22,721 nt of DNA, taken from Chitinophagaceae bacterium (GTDB lineage: Bacteria; Bacteroidota; Bacteroidia; Chitinophagales; Chitinophagaceae). Below, piece by piece: positions 8,136-16,117 of this stretch. The DNA lies in contig JAICHT010000015.1 of the NCBI GenBank assembly GCA_025924755.1, forward strand, positions 1-22,721, given 5' to 3'. Numbering within the stretch: position 1 is the stretch's first letter; every line of letters starts with the position of its first letter. The notes under the pieces were generated by a model that saw nothing but the letters and a program-made list of their open reading frames with translations, made no database searches and had not been told where the DNA came from. The position numbers were made by a program, and so were the translations under genes.

Positions 8136-9458
8136 TTGCTAAAATCATTTTATTTAAACAACCGTTTTTACTATGTCGGCTTTGCATCGGCAGCTATGTT
8201 TATATGCAGTTATTTTATTGCTGTATTATTTGTAGTAGCGGTAGCAATAGTAGCTTGTTTGTTAATAGCACTATTGCTGGATGCGGTAGTGTTATACAGC
8301 AACAAAAACGGGATTTATGCAAGCAGAATATTAGATGACCGGTTTAGTTTAGGTGATGATAACAAAATAATAATTGAACTAAAAAACAGCTATAGCTTTC
8401 CAATAATGTGCACTGTACTGGAAGAATTACCCTATCAATTTCAAACCGTACAGGAGCACCGCAATATCAGCATAAACTCCGGCGAACAAAAAGATATAAG
8501 TTACTCTTTAAGGCCGGTTAAAAGAGGCGAATATCATTTCGGCAATATCAATGTGTATGTAACAGGGTTGCTGCACCTGGCAGAACGTCGTTATACATTT
8601 TCAAAAGAAAAAACCATCAAGGTATATCCTTCGGTTATGCAATTGAAGCGATATGAACTGATGGCTACCGCAAGTGTACAGGATGCGGGGATGAAACGAA
8701 TGCGTAAACTGGGGCATAGTCTTGAGTTTGAACATATAAAGGAATATGTGCGGGGCGATGATTACCGAACCATTAATTGGTTGGCCACTGCCCGGCGCGG
8801 CGATTTTATGGTAAATAATTACACGGATGAACGCAGCCAGCAAATTTATTGTGTTATCAATAAAGGAAGAAGCATGAAGATGCCTTTCGACGGGCTCTCG
8901 TTGCTGGATTATGCGATCAATACAACTTTGGTGTTGAGTAAAGTGGCTTTATTAAAACAAGACAGGGCAGGGTTGATCACCTTTGGCGAAAACATGGATT
9001 CTTTTATAGCAGCCGATAAAAAACAGGTGCAGATAAACGCAATACTGGAAACATTATATAAGCAACAAACGGATTTTTTAGAACCGGATTATGAAAAGCT
9101 TTTTTCGGTAATCCGCAACCGCATCACACAGCGCAGCCTGTTGGTATTGTTTGTTAATTTTGAATCGTTTGAAAGCTTTCAGCGGGTGTTGCCCTCTTTA
9201 AAGCACATGGCACATTATCATTTACTGCTGGTAGTGTTTTTTGAAAACACAGAAGTGCAAAAATTATCGGAGGGTAATGCCGCAACGCTTGAAGAAGTAT
9301 ATATAAAAACCATAGCCGATAAATACAGCTATGAAAAAAAGTTCATCGTTAAAGAGCTGCAAAAAAATGGAATCATTTCCATACTCAGCACACCTCAAAA
9401 ACTAACAGTTAATACCATCAATAAATACCTGGAGTTAAAGCAACGCCAATCTATTTAA
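8136..9458 (+). CDS. DUF58 domain protein (vWA-like) partnering MoxR
   Basis: This 440-residue protein has an N-terminal hydrophobic hairpin (about 10-55), a beta-sandwich region (about 60-170), the DUF58 signature EFEHIKEYVRGDDYRTINW followed by TARRGDFMVNNY at about 195-230, and then a von Willebrand A-like domain. The vWA metal site, normally DxSxS, reads Asn242-Lys-Gly244-Arg-Ser246 here, so two of three ligand positions differ. The start is TTG at 8136: a stop precedes it in frame at 8124, and MLKSFYLNNRFYYV is the expected beginning. DUF58 proteins are the usual MoxR partners; the pair may act on envelope assembly or stress, but substrate and process are unknown. It is the last gene of the operon; truB follows after 31 nt with its own promoter box. 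Confidence 0.92.
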   Translation: MLKSFYLNNRFYYVGFASAAMFICSYFIAVLFVVAVAIVACLLIALLLDAVVLYSNKNGIYASRILDDRFSLGDDNKIIIELKNSYSFPIMCTVLEELPYQFQTVQEHRNISINSGEQKDISYSLRPVKRGEYHFGNINVYVTGLLHLAERRYTFSKEKTIKVYPSVMQLKRYELMATASVQDAGMKRMRKLGHSLEFEHIKEYVRGDDYRTINWLATARRGDFMVNNYTDERSQQIYCVINKGRSMKMPFDGLSLLDYAINTTLVLSKVALLKQDRAGLITFGENMDSFIAADKKQVQINAILETLYKQQTDFLEPDYEKLFSVIRNRITQRSLLVLFVNFESFESFQRVLPSLKHMAHYHLLLVVFFENTEVQKLSEGNAATLEEVYIKTIADKYSYEKKFIVKELQKNGIISILSTPQKLTVNTINKYLELKQRQSI

Positions 9459-9469
9459 GGTTTTGAGCC

Positions 9470-9478
9470 TACATTTGC
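9470..9478 (+). promoter_or_regulatory. Candidate -7 promoter box (TACATTTGC) for truB
   Basis: TACATTTG matches TAnnTTTG exactly and is followed by C, as at several other promoters here. The ATG of truB is 11 nt further on, so a transcript starting about 7 nt after the box would have a very short leader. No TTTG -33 box is seen at the usual distance, so truB may also be read from the MoxR operon. Confidence 0.45.
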
Positions 9479-9489
9479 GTCCTTTTATT

Positions 9490-10182
9490 ATGGAAAAACC
9501 GGTGAATATTTTTGAAGAAGGAAAAGTAGTATTGATTGATAAGCCATATGAGTGGACCTCATTTGACGTAGTGCGAAAAATTCGTTACCTCACCAAAACC
9601 AAGAAAGTAGGCCATGCCGGAACGCTTGATCCACTGGCTACCGGGTTGCTAATAATTTGCACCGGGAAGTTTACAAAAAAGATAAACGAATATATGGCGC
9701 AGCAAAAAGTATATACGGGCACTATCACGTTGGGTGCTACTACGCCTACTTACGATCTGGAAAGTATTCCTGAGAATTTTAAGCCGTATGAAGCAATTAA
9801 TGCCGAAATGCTGCAAGCTGCTGCCATGGCTTTTACAGGAGAAATTTTACAAACGCCTCCAATTCATTCTGCTATAAAAAAAGAAGGCCAGCGTGCCTAC
9901 GAACTGGCAAGGAAAGGAATTGACATTAAACTGGATGCCCGTCCGGTTACTATATCGTCTTTTGAAATTACGACTGTGGATTTACCACATGTTCATTTTA
10001 AAGTAGCTTGCTCCACCGGAACGTATATTAGAAGCCTGGCCAATGATTTTGGAGAAAAGCTTGGATGTGGCGCTTATTTAAGCAGCTTATGCCGAACACG
10101 CATCGGGAATTTTTTATTGGATGATGCACAAAGTATAGAGCAGTTTGAAACTTTCGCAAAAGACATTAGAAAGGATAATTAA
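9490..10182 (+). CDS. truB: tRNA pseudouridine(55) synthase TruB
   Basis: This 230-residue enzyme converts U55 of the tRNA T-loop to pseudouridine. Visible motifs are the N-terminal GKVVLIDKPYEWTSFDVV, the catalytic loop GHAGTLDPLATGLL with nucleophile Asp47, the YELARKGID segment, and CSTGTYIRSLANDFGEKLGC. Length is on the short side of the family, with little or no C-terminal PUA extension, which is common in Bacteroidota. ATG at 9490 was chosen over an in-frame TTG at 9463: the shorter start gives MEKPVNIFEEGKVVLIDKP, close to the usual N-terminus, and leaves the TACATTTGC box upstream. The last 17 nt overlap the convergent TamA-like gene. Confidence 0.96.
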   Translation: MEKPVNIFEEGKVVLIDKPYEWTSFDVVRKIRYLTKTKKVGHAGTLDPLATGLLIICTGKFTKKINEYMAQQKVYTGTITLGATTPTYDLESIPENFKPYEAINAEMLQAAAMAFTGEILQTPPIHSAIKKEGQRAYELARKGIDIKLDARPVTISSFEITTVDLPHVHFKVACSTGTYIRSLANDFGEKLGCGAYLSSLCRTRIGNFLLDDAQSIEQFETFAKDIRKDN

Positions 10183-12481
10183 CACCCAACTGAAACTGGC
10201 CGTTGTACCACTTCCAGTTATAAAACCATTTGTTCTGTTTCGCTATAGTATCCGGGCTCGGATCTTTTGCTTTATAGGCATAATCAAGCCGTATTAAAAA
10301 AATACCGAAATCAATTCGTAAGCCGGTACCTACACCAATAGCAAGGTCTTTCCATAATTTAGCAAATCGGAACTCGCCACCCGGAAAGTCTGCATTCTCT
10401 CTCAAAAACCACACATTGCCCATATCGGCAAATAAGGCGCTGTTAATAGTAACCCCACTTATATCGGTAATAAAAAAACGATACTCATTATTCAGTTCCA
10501 GTTGAATGTCGCCAAACCGGTCTGGCGCTATGGTTTTACTAAATGATTTTATGGCCGAGCCGGGTCCCAGCCTGCGCAGCGCCCATGCACGCATGCTGTT
10601 GGCACCACCTGCAAAGTATTGTTTAAAAAAAGGCATGTACAAATCATTTCGGTTATGCGTAGACGGTAGTTCGTAACCTATACCGCTAAAAAAACGCCAG
10701 GCAAAAGCCGACCGGCGTATCTTATAAGTTTGCCTGAACTCTGCGTCCAGTTTTACAAAACGATATAGATTACTATCTAAAAATTTAGAACGGAATAAAC
10801 CCGATATAAACCCTGAGCCCTCAATATTAAAACGGGCAAGATTGGTAATATTATTATGCGTTTTTGTAATAGCAAAGTTTACAATACCCGATGACACAAA
10901 GCCGGTATTGAAAATATATTTATACGACTGGTTGCTGTCAATTAATTGCTGTAACGAACTTCTTTTGGTTAAAAAAGAATATTCTATATTAGGAAAGCGG
11001 ACGCCCAGTAATTTGTTTTTCCAGTTAAACTCATAACCCCAGGAGGAATTTAAAGTGGTAAGATTGAAATAATCAACCCGGTCTATATTGGAGAGGTTTA
11101 AAGCAAAAATGGTTTTAAAGTTTTCGATGCGTGACGGTACTTTAAAATAAGGGACAAGCCTTGGAAAAGAAATGGTGTGGCCCAGTGTGACTTGCTTTGT
11201 TTGGACCAGCCCCGAACCCGTTGAGCCGCCCAATTCGGTACCAAACCTGAAGTTGGTATTAGCCTGGTTAGCGCCTCTGACAAAGTTTCGGTTTTGCAGG
11301 CCGATATTAATTCCTATGCCCAGTAAACTGCCTTCGGTAAAAACGCTGCCCCAGTTTTGACTGCCTTCCAGGTTTGCATTGAACAAATACTTTTTAGCGG
11401 GTGTAAGGTTTACCACAAAATCTACGGTATCGGTAGAATCCCTGGGTATCTGGTCAATAGTAACCAACCTCCAGGCACCGAGGGAACTAAAGCGGTTCAG
11501 GGTTTTTAAATAAATGCGCTGGTCATACAAATCGCCATGATGCAAATGAATATTTTCAAATAAAACTTTAGGCTTAAATAAATTATGATAGGAAATGACC
11601 TTTACATTACCCTTTGTAGTGGTTTGGCCAATATAGTTAATAGTGTCTAAAGCAATATCCGGATATACGGTAACATTGCCGATATGGTATTGAATCAAAT
11701 CAGCAGAATCGTTGTCGGCACGTAATGTAATTTGTACATCGGCTGTAGGATTTTCTCTTCTTTTTTGTAATTGCTGCAACTGTTGCGCCTGCTCAATAGG
11801 GTCAAGCGTGGGGCGCAACAATTCAATACCTACTGTATCCCACACAGCCAGTAACTGGTCTCTCGAAAAATTAAGATATCCATTGTTACGGTATATATCG
11901 GCAAGCCGGTCAAACTCAGAAGATATGAGTGGTTTGGCAAATGGGTCGCCTTTTTTTAATAGCGATTCTTTGTGATGCGCCATTGTTATTTTCTGTAAAG
12001 AATCCGGCAGGGTATAGCTTATTGAATCAAGGTGCACCAGCTTGCCGGGATGCACATTAAAATTCACTGTAGTGCGCAGTTCTTTACCTAAATATCCTTT
12101 TATCACTTTTAAAGAAGTATCGAACGTAATACTATCTCTATAATAACCGAGCGAGTTGAGCAAAGCCCGCATATAGGTTACCGAAAGTTGGGCGTTCACA
12201 CTGTCATATACCGGCGGGTTTCGCAGGGTTTGAAATAAAACCAGTTTTTGTACTTTCCGTACCGCAATGCTGTCGTGTAATTGCTGCGTCAGCTTCGGAA
12301 GTAAATCTTTTTTCTCTGCGGTAGTAAATTTACCTTGCAGCTTAATATTGGTTTGATAGACAAACGGTTCGTTAACTGGATAATTTTTTATAGTAGTGCA
12401 CGAAGCCAATATAAAAAGAAAAGCAACAAGCAGGTAGATGTAATACAAACGGCTGGATGTTGTAGTCTCAAAAAAAATCAT
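10166..12481 (-). CDS. BamA/TamA family (Omp85) outer-membrane lipoprotein, TamL-like
   Basis: This 771-residue protein begins with a lipoprotein signal (LLVAFLFILASC, Cys28), so it should be a lipidated outer-membrane protein. Residues about 40-340 hold POTRA-like periplasmic repeats, e.g. ALLNSLGYYRDSITFDTS and YLKTLNRFSSLGAWRLVTID. From about 370 the C-terminal half is a 16-strand Omp85/D15 barrel, with NRNFVRGANQANTNFRFGTE, FFKQYFAGGANSMRAWALRRLGPG (here read across two strands), GTGLRIDFGIFLIRLDYAY, and a final Phe. A lipidated TamA-like form (TamL) is known in Bacteroidota and is thought to insert or translocate outer-membrane proteins or envelope material with TamB. No tamB gene lies in this window. 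The start is divergent from trmH with only 16 nt between; the 3' end overlaps truB by 17 nt. Confidence 0.92.
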   Translation of the reverse strand: MIFFETTTSSRLYYIYLLVAFLFILASCTTIKNYPVNEPFVYQTNIKLQGKFTTAEKKDLLPKLTQQLHDSIAVRKVQKLVLFQTLRNPPVYDSVNAQLSVTYMRALLNSLGYYRDSITFDTSLKVIKGYLGKELRTTVNFNVHPGKLVHLDSISYTLPDSLQKITMAHHKESLLKKGDPFAKPLISSEFDRLADIYRNNGYLNFSRDQLLAVWDTVGIELLRPTLDPIEQAQQLQQLQKRRENPTADVQITLRADNDSADLIQYHIGNVTVYPDIALDTINYIGQTTTKGNVKVISYHNLFKPKVLFENIHLHHGDLYDQRIYLKTLNRFSSLGAWRLVTIDQIPRDSTDTVDFVVNLTPAKKYLFNANLEGSQNWGSVFTEGSLLGIGINIGLQNRNFVRGANQANTNFRFGTELGGSTGSGLVQTKQVTLGHTISFPRLVPYFKVPSRIENFKTIFALNLSNIDRVDYFNLTTLNSSWGYEFNWKNKLLGVRFPNIEYSFLTKRSSLQQLIDSNQSYKYIFNTGFVSSGIVNFAITKTHNNITNLARFNIEGSGFISGLFRSKFLDSNLYRFVKLDAEFRQTYKIRRSAFAWRFFSGIGYELPSTHNRNDLYMPFFKQYFAGGANSMRAWALRRLGPGSAIKSFSKTIAPDRFGDIQLELNNEYRFFITDISGVTINSALFADMGNVWFLRENADFPGGEFRFAKLWKDLAIGVGTGLRIDFGIFLIRLDYAYKAKDPSPDTIAKQNKWFYNWKWYNGQFQLGVNYPF

Positions 12482-12497
12482 ATTGAATTACGGAGGC

Positions 12498-13229
12498 ATG
12501 CTTAGTAAAAAAGAAATCAAAGATATTCAAAGTTTAGGCCATAAAAAAAACCGCGATGAACTTGGTTGTTTTTTGGCGGAAGGACCGAAGATGGTGGCAG
12601 AATTCATTCAATTGCTTCCGGAAAGTATTGTAAAAATATATGCGGTGCAGGAATGGATAAGGGAAAATGAAAGTAAATTGAAACAGCTGCCGGTACAGGA
12701 AATATCCCCTGTAGAGTTGGTGCGGCTTTCGCAAATGCAAACGCCGCACCAGGTACTTTGCATATTAAAGCAGTCTGATCATAAAGAGCCTGTTGTAAAA
12801 GATGCATTTAGCATTTACCTGGATGCGATACAGGACCCCGGTAATTTAGGAACTATTATACGCATTGCCGATTGGTTTGGCATCAACCAGGTTATTTGTA
12901 CGCCGGGCTGCGCCGATTGCTATAATCCAAAAGTAGTGCAGGCATCTATGGCCAGCATTGCAAGGGTAAGTGTATTTTACGACGAAGCAGCCGCATGGCT
13001 AAAAAGCCAGACAGAAGTGGTATATGCTGCCGTATTAAATGGCAAACCTTTGTATGATTTTAAAAAGGCAACCTCCGGCATTTTGCTGATAGGTAATGAG
13101 TCAAGAGGCATCAGTAACGAATTGCTAAAGCTGGCTACAGAAAAGCTGACCATTCCAAAAAAAGGCAATGCCGAATCGCTCAACGCGGCTGTAGCTACGG
13201 GCATTATACTGTCGCACTTAATAGCTTAG
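12498..13229 (+). CDS. SpoU/TrmH (SPOUT) family RNA 2'-O-methyltransferase
   Basis: This 243-residue protein has an N-terminal substrate-binding region (about 1-90: KNRDELGCFLAEGPKMVAEF, and MQTPHQVLCILKQ) and a SPOUT knot domain at about 100-243. Motif 1 is DAIQDPGNLGTIIRIADWFG (Asn and Arg conserved), motif 2 is LLIGNESRGIS, and motif 3 is TIPKKGNAESLNAAVATGII. It uses S-adenosylmethionine to methylate a ribose 2'-OH, probably in 23S rRNA or tRNA; the exact site cannot be read from the sequence. ATG at 12498 (MLSKKEIKDIQSLGHKKNRD) is the usual family start and is preferred over an in-frame TTG at 12483. A GGAGG lies only 1 nt before the ATG, too close to act as a Shine-Dalgarno site. The stop overlaps that of the convergent permease gene by 4 nt. 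Confidence 0.94.
   Translation: MLSKKEIKDIQSLGHKKNRDELGCFLAEGPKMVAEFIQLLPESIVKIYAVQEWIRENESKLKQLPVQEISPVELVRLSQMQTPHQVLCILKQSDHKEPVVKDAFSIYLDAIQDPGNLGTIIRIADWFGINQVICTPGCADCYNPKVVQASMASIARVSVFYDEAAAWLKSQTEVVYAAVLNGKPLYDFKKATSGILLIGNESRGISNELLKLATEKLTIPKKGNAESLNAAVATGIILSHLIA
12518..12525 (-). promoter_or_regulatory. Candidate -7 box (TATCTTTG) for the TamA-like gene, inside trmH
   Basis: On the minus strand this reads TATCTTTG, an exact TAnnTTTG match, 36 nt upstream of the TamA-like ATG. It implies a leader of about 30 nt and places the promoter within the first codons of the divergent methyltransferase gene, as the 16-nt gap between the two starts requires. Confidence 0.45.
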
Positions 13230-14464
13230 TGAAAGCGGATGGCCTTAACCGGCTGTATTTTTCTTACAATAAAAGAGGGAATCAGCAATACCAGAAAAGA
13301 AACGAAAAGTGTTCCGGCGCCTACGGCTACTACCTGCCACCAAACAATTTTTACAGCCGCTTCCTTCATATAGTAGGCTTCTTCCTGCAGCTTTACAAAG
13401 CCGGTTTTCATTTGCAGCCATAGTATTGCCAATGAAAATACCGTTCCGGCTATGATGCCTGTAAGCGTAATAAATGCCGAATGGTTCAAAAAAATTTTTT
13501 GCACCACCCAGTTAGAAGCGCCCAGTGCTTTTAAAATGCCTATCATACGCAACCGCTCCAATACTAAAATAATAAGGCAGGTGATAAGATTAATAACTGC
13601 AATAATAATCATAATGGTAATTAAAATATTGCGGTTGGTGTTTTGGATGTTCAGCCAGTCGAATATATTCGGGTAGATTTCTTTTATCGTTTTTGTTTCC
13701 CACAGTTCAGGAAATAATTCGTCCCCAAAAATTTCATTGCTCACATCATCCATCTGGTTGTAATCCTTTAAAAAGATCTCATAGCCACCTATCTCATTAG
13801 GCTTCCAGTTATTTAAGCGTTGAATCAACTTTAAATCTCCAATAGCATAGGTTCTGTCATATTCATCTATGCCGGTTTTGTATATGCCCACTATGGACAA
13901 TTTATCAGGCCGGTAAGATCCGTCCGGACGTATAAAATACACCAGCACTTTATCATTAAGTTTAAGATTTAGCTGGCTGGCTGTATAGGCCGACATTACT
14001 ATTTCGCGTGCATAGGTACTGTCATTAAAATGTATCCACCGGCCTTGTTTTAAAAAAGAGGAGAGGTGTGCAAAGTTGTAAGCTGTGTCAATGCCTTTGA
14101 GCAATACGCCTTCCATTTCATCGGTGGTTTTTAAAATAGCATATTTAGTAGCAAAGGGATGAATGGATTGTACACCCGGTATATCATGAATGTCCTGCAC
14201 CAGCGAATCTTTCTTTTCTATTGGGATGTCTTCGGCAATAGAAGCCCGCATCGGCTGGCGGTACTGCACATGAATATGCCCCCAAAAACTAAAAACCTTG
14301 CCGCTCACAATTTGTTGGAAACCATTTACCAGCGATAAGGTAATGATCATTACGGCCACGCTGATGGAAGTGGCTACTACGGATAAACGGATTATAAATC
14401 GTGAAAACGATTTTTGCTGATTAAAGGCAATGCGCCGGGCTATAAATGAAGAAACATTCACCAC
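13226..14464 (-). CDS. FtsX-like permease, LolC/LolE-type ABC transporter subunit
   Basis: This 412-residue inner-membrane protein has one N-terminal helix (about 24-48), a large periplasmic MacB-like domain (about 50-270) with GVQSIHPFATKYAILK and LLKGIDTAY, and an FtsX domain with three helices at about 278-300, 322-345 and 375-400, ending RKIQPVKAIRFH. This layout is that of LolC/LolE, which extract lipoproteins from the inner membrane for transfer to the outer membrane, powered by the ATPase LolD. No lolD lies in the window. The frame starts with two GTG codons (14464 and 14461) and has no ATG at the right place; the second gives MNVSSFIARRIAF, closer to the family N-terminus. A CATCTTTG box lies at once upstream on the minus strand. 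C and E subunits cannot be told apart here. Confidence 0.9.
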   Translation of the reverse strand: MVNVSSFIARRIAFNQQKSFSRFIIRLSVVATSISVAVMIITLSLVNGFQQIVSGKVFSFWGHIHVQYRQPMRASIAEDIPIEKKDSLVQDIHDIPGVQSIHPFATKYAILKTTDEMEGVLLKGIDTAYNFAHLSSFLKQGRWIHFNDSTYAREIVMSAYTASQLNLKLNDKVLVYFIRPDGSYRPDKLSIVGIYKTGIDEYDRTYAIGDLKLIQRLNNWKPNEIGGYEIFLKDYNQMDDVSNEIFGDELFPELWETKTIKEIYPNIFDWLNIQNTNRNILITIMIIIAVINLITCLIILVLERLRMIGILKALGASNWVVQKIFLNHSAFITLTGIIAGTVFSLAILWLQMKTGFVKLQEEAYYMKEAAVKIVWWQVVAVGAGTLFVSFLVLLIPSFIVRKIQPVKAIRFH

Positions 14465-14465
14465 G

Positions 14466-14473
14466 CAAAGATG
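14466..14473 (-). promoter_or_regulatory. Candidate -7 box (CATCTTTG, one mismatch) for the Lol-type permease gene
   Basis: The minus strand reads CATCTTTGCG directly before the GTG start. It differs from TAnnTTTG at the first base only. If used, the transcript would be almost leaderless or begin within the first codons, so this is a weak call. Confidence 0.25.
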
Positions 14474-14491
14474 TAGGTTTTATGGGTATGC

Positions 14492-14518
14492 AAAATTTAA
14501 AATTGAATTTTAAGTTTG
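14492..14518. repeat. AT-rich near-palindrome in the permease/plug divergent region
   Basis: AAATTTAAAATT and AATTTTAAGTTT flank a central G at 14505 and are inverted repeats with one G/T pair. The right arm contains TAAGTTTG (14511-14518), an exact -7 consensus for the rightward plug gene. The palindrome could be an operator or simply AT-rich promoter DNA. Confidence 0.35.
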
Positions 14519-14622
14519 TATGTTTATACACATCTAAATAAAATGTGAAACGAAAGGTCGGCGGACAAGTTTAACCATCAAAATAGCATATGGTTCTACA
14601 AATAGCTTATTTTCATAGTTCT

Positions 14623-15903
14623 ATGAAACAGATTTTATTTTTAGGGTCGCTACTTTTAATTTTATTTCATTCGGCTGCTGAAGCCCAATTAACCGATGCG
14701 GTATACAACCCGAAAATTCATACCATAAAATTGTACAAGGCGGGAGATCAAACCTCTTTCCCTTTTATTACTTTAAACTCCAGTGATGCCCTGGAACTGG
14801 ACTTTGACGACCTGGATAATGATGTAAAAAATTACTATTACACCTTTGAGCTTTGCAACGCCGATTGGACGCCTAGTATGCTGCGCCCTTTTGAATACCT
14901 GAAAGGTTTTCAAAATGTTCGCATCACCAACTATAGAAATTCATCTATTGCATTTACACGCTATACACATTACCAGGCTGCCATTCCGGATCGTAATTGT
15001 ATACCCATCCACTCCGGCAACTATTTATTAAAAGTTTTTTTAAACAGCGATACGAGTAATGTGGTATTTACCAAACGCATGGCAGTGGTGGACGCTAAAA
15101 GTTCAATAGCAGCGCAGGTGCTACAGCCATTTAACGCCCAGTGGTTTACTACCTATCAAAAATTGCAAATAGGCGTAACCACCAATAGCACCATCCAGGC
15201 TTTCAATCCGCAGGATATTAAAGTGGCTGTATTGCAAAACAACAACTGGAAAACAGCTTTATTTATTGACCGGCCCACCATATACCGGGGCAATTATTTA
15301 GAGTATAGTGATGAAGCGGTAACAGCTATGCCTGCCGGCAAAGAATGGCGCTGGATAGACCTGCGAAGTCTTAGGCTTAAAAGCGACCGGATGCAGCAAA
15401 TAGAAGCCAAAGGTGATAGCACCTTTGTAACGGTAAAGCCCGATCCGTCCCGTGCGGGACAAACGTATGTGTACTACCGGGATTTGAACGGAAACTATAC
15501 GGTGGAAACTTTAGAAAGTGTCAATCCTTTTTGGCAGGGCGATTACTGCTATGTCCGTTTCAGCTATTTTCCACCAAACAACAAAGCTTACGAAGGGCTG
15601 AACCTGTATTTATTTGGCGAACTGAACAACTTTGCTACCGATCAATCTTCGCTAATGACGTTTAACCCGGAGCGAGGCGCTTACGAAAAAACCCTATTTC
15701 TAAAACAGGGATATTATAATTATGAATATGTGACGCAGCCCCAGAACAATCCGCAGGCATATCCGGATGATAGCCAGACGGAGGGCAACTACTGGGGAAC
15801 GGAGAACGCCTACACCATATTAGTATATTACCGTCCTTTTGGTGCTCGTGCCGATGAGTTGATTGGCTATACTAACTTAAACTCCATGTTGCAGCGGCCA
15901 TAG
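14623..15903 (+). CDS. Type IX secretion system plug protein (DUF5103 family)
   Basis: This 426-residue exported protein has a signal peptide, MKQILFLGSLLLILFHSAAEAQ. The mature N-terminal domain carries the DUF5103 signature: VYNPKIHTIKLYKAGDQ, LELDFDDLDNDVKNYYYTFE, LCNADWTPSMLRPFEYLKGF and HSGNYLLKVFLNSD. The C-terminal part (about 310-426) looks like a beta-sandwich with YYNYEYVTQPQNNPQAYPD and GTENAYTILVYYRPFG. In Bacteroidota this family is the plug that closes the periplasmic side of the SprA translocon of the type IX secretion system. ATG at 14623 is preferred over 14590 because it places the signal peptide at the very N-terminus; the longer start would add 11 unrelated residues. SprA and other T9SS genes are not in the window. 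The SRP RNA gene follows. Confidence 0.9.
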   Translation: MKQILFLGSLLLILFHSAAEAQLTDAVYNPKIHTIKLYKAGDQTSFPFITLNSSDALELDFDDLDNDVKNYYYTFELCNADWTPSMLRPFEYLKGFQNVRITNYRNSSIAFTRYTHYQAAIPDRNCIPIHSGNYLLKVFLNSDTSNVVFTKRMAVVDAKSSIAAQVLQPFNAQWFTTYQKLQIGVTTNSTIQAFNPQDIKVAVLQNNNWKTALFIDRPTIYRGNYLEYSDEAVTAMPAGKEWRWIDLRSLRLKSDRMQQIEAKGDSTFVTVKPDPSRAGQTYVYYRDLNGNYTVETLESVNPFWQGDYCYVRFSYFPPNNKAYEGLNLYLFGELNNFATDQSSLMTFNPERGAYEKTLFLKQGYYNYEYVTQPQNNPQAYPDDSQTEGNYWGTENAYTILVYYRPFGARADELIGYTNLNSMLQRP

Positions 15904-16002
15904 TTCTGTAATTGATGTATGGTTGGCTGGTGAACAAAAAGATTTGGAGTTTCTTTAAAAAGATTTAGGGCTCAAACATGATTCGACAAATCAAAAACTT
16001 CC

Positions 16003-16010
16003 TATATTTG
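16003..16010 (+). promoter_or_regulatory. -7 promoter box (TATATTTG) of the SRP RNA gene
   Basis: TATATTTG matches TAnnTTTG exactly and ends just before the SRP RNA 5' stem at about 16015. TTCG at 15982-15985, 17 nt further up, is a partial match to the TTTG -33 box. The distance from box to RNA 5' end (about 5-8 nt) is what is expected for a direct start. Confidence 0.65.
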
Positions 16011-16108
16011 CAACGCAGGTCTTGCACGACCAGCTCCTGCTGAACTCCCCCAGGACCGGAAGGTAGCAAGGGTAGGCGGTTGTAGCGGTGCGATGCAAGT
16101 AGCCTGCA
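16011..16108 (+). ncRNA. ffs: Signal recognition particle RNA, small bacterial type (4.5S)
   Basis: This is the roughly 95-nt SRP RNA that binds Ffh and targets signal-bearing nascent chains to the membrane. The universally conserved apical part is present: CCAGGACCGGAAGGTAGCA (about 16049-16070), with a GGAA tetraloop and the asymmetric AGCA side. The terminal stem is formed by GCAGG (16015-16019) with CCTGC (16103-16107), continued by CTTGCA (16021-16026) with TGCAAG (16094-16099). There is no Alu domain, so it is the short Gram-negative type. A run of eight T follows the closing stem, and a separate terminator hairpin lies just beyond. Ends are approximate to a few bases. Confidence 0.93.
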
Positions 16109-16117
16109 TTTTTTTTG

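Noticed and set aside
9463..9489. Earlier TTG start for truB
   Set aside because: It would put the likely -7 box inside the coding region and add nine residues not expected in TruB; ATG at 9490 is better.
12492..12496. GGAGG before the trmH start as a Shine-Dalgarno site
   Set aside because: It is only 1 nt from the ATG, too close for anti-SD pairing, and no other gene in the window has such a site.
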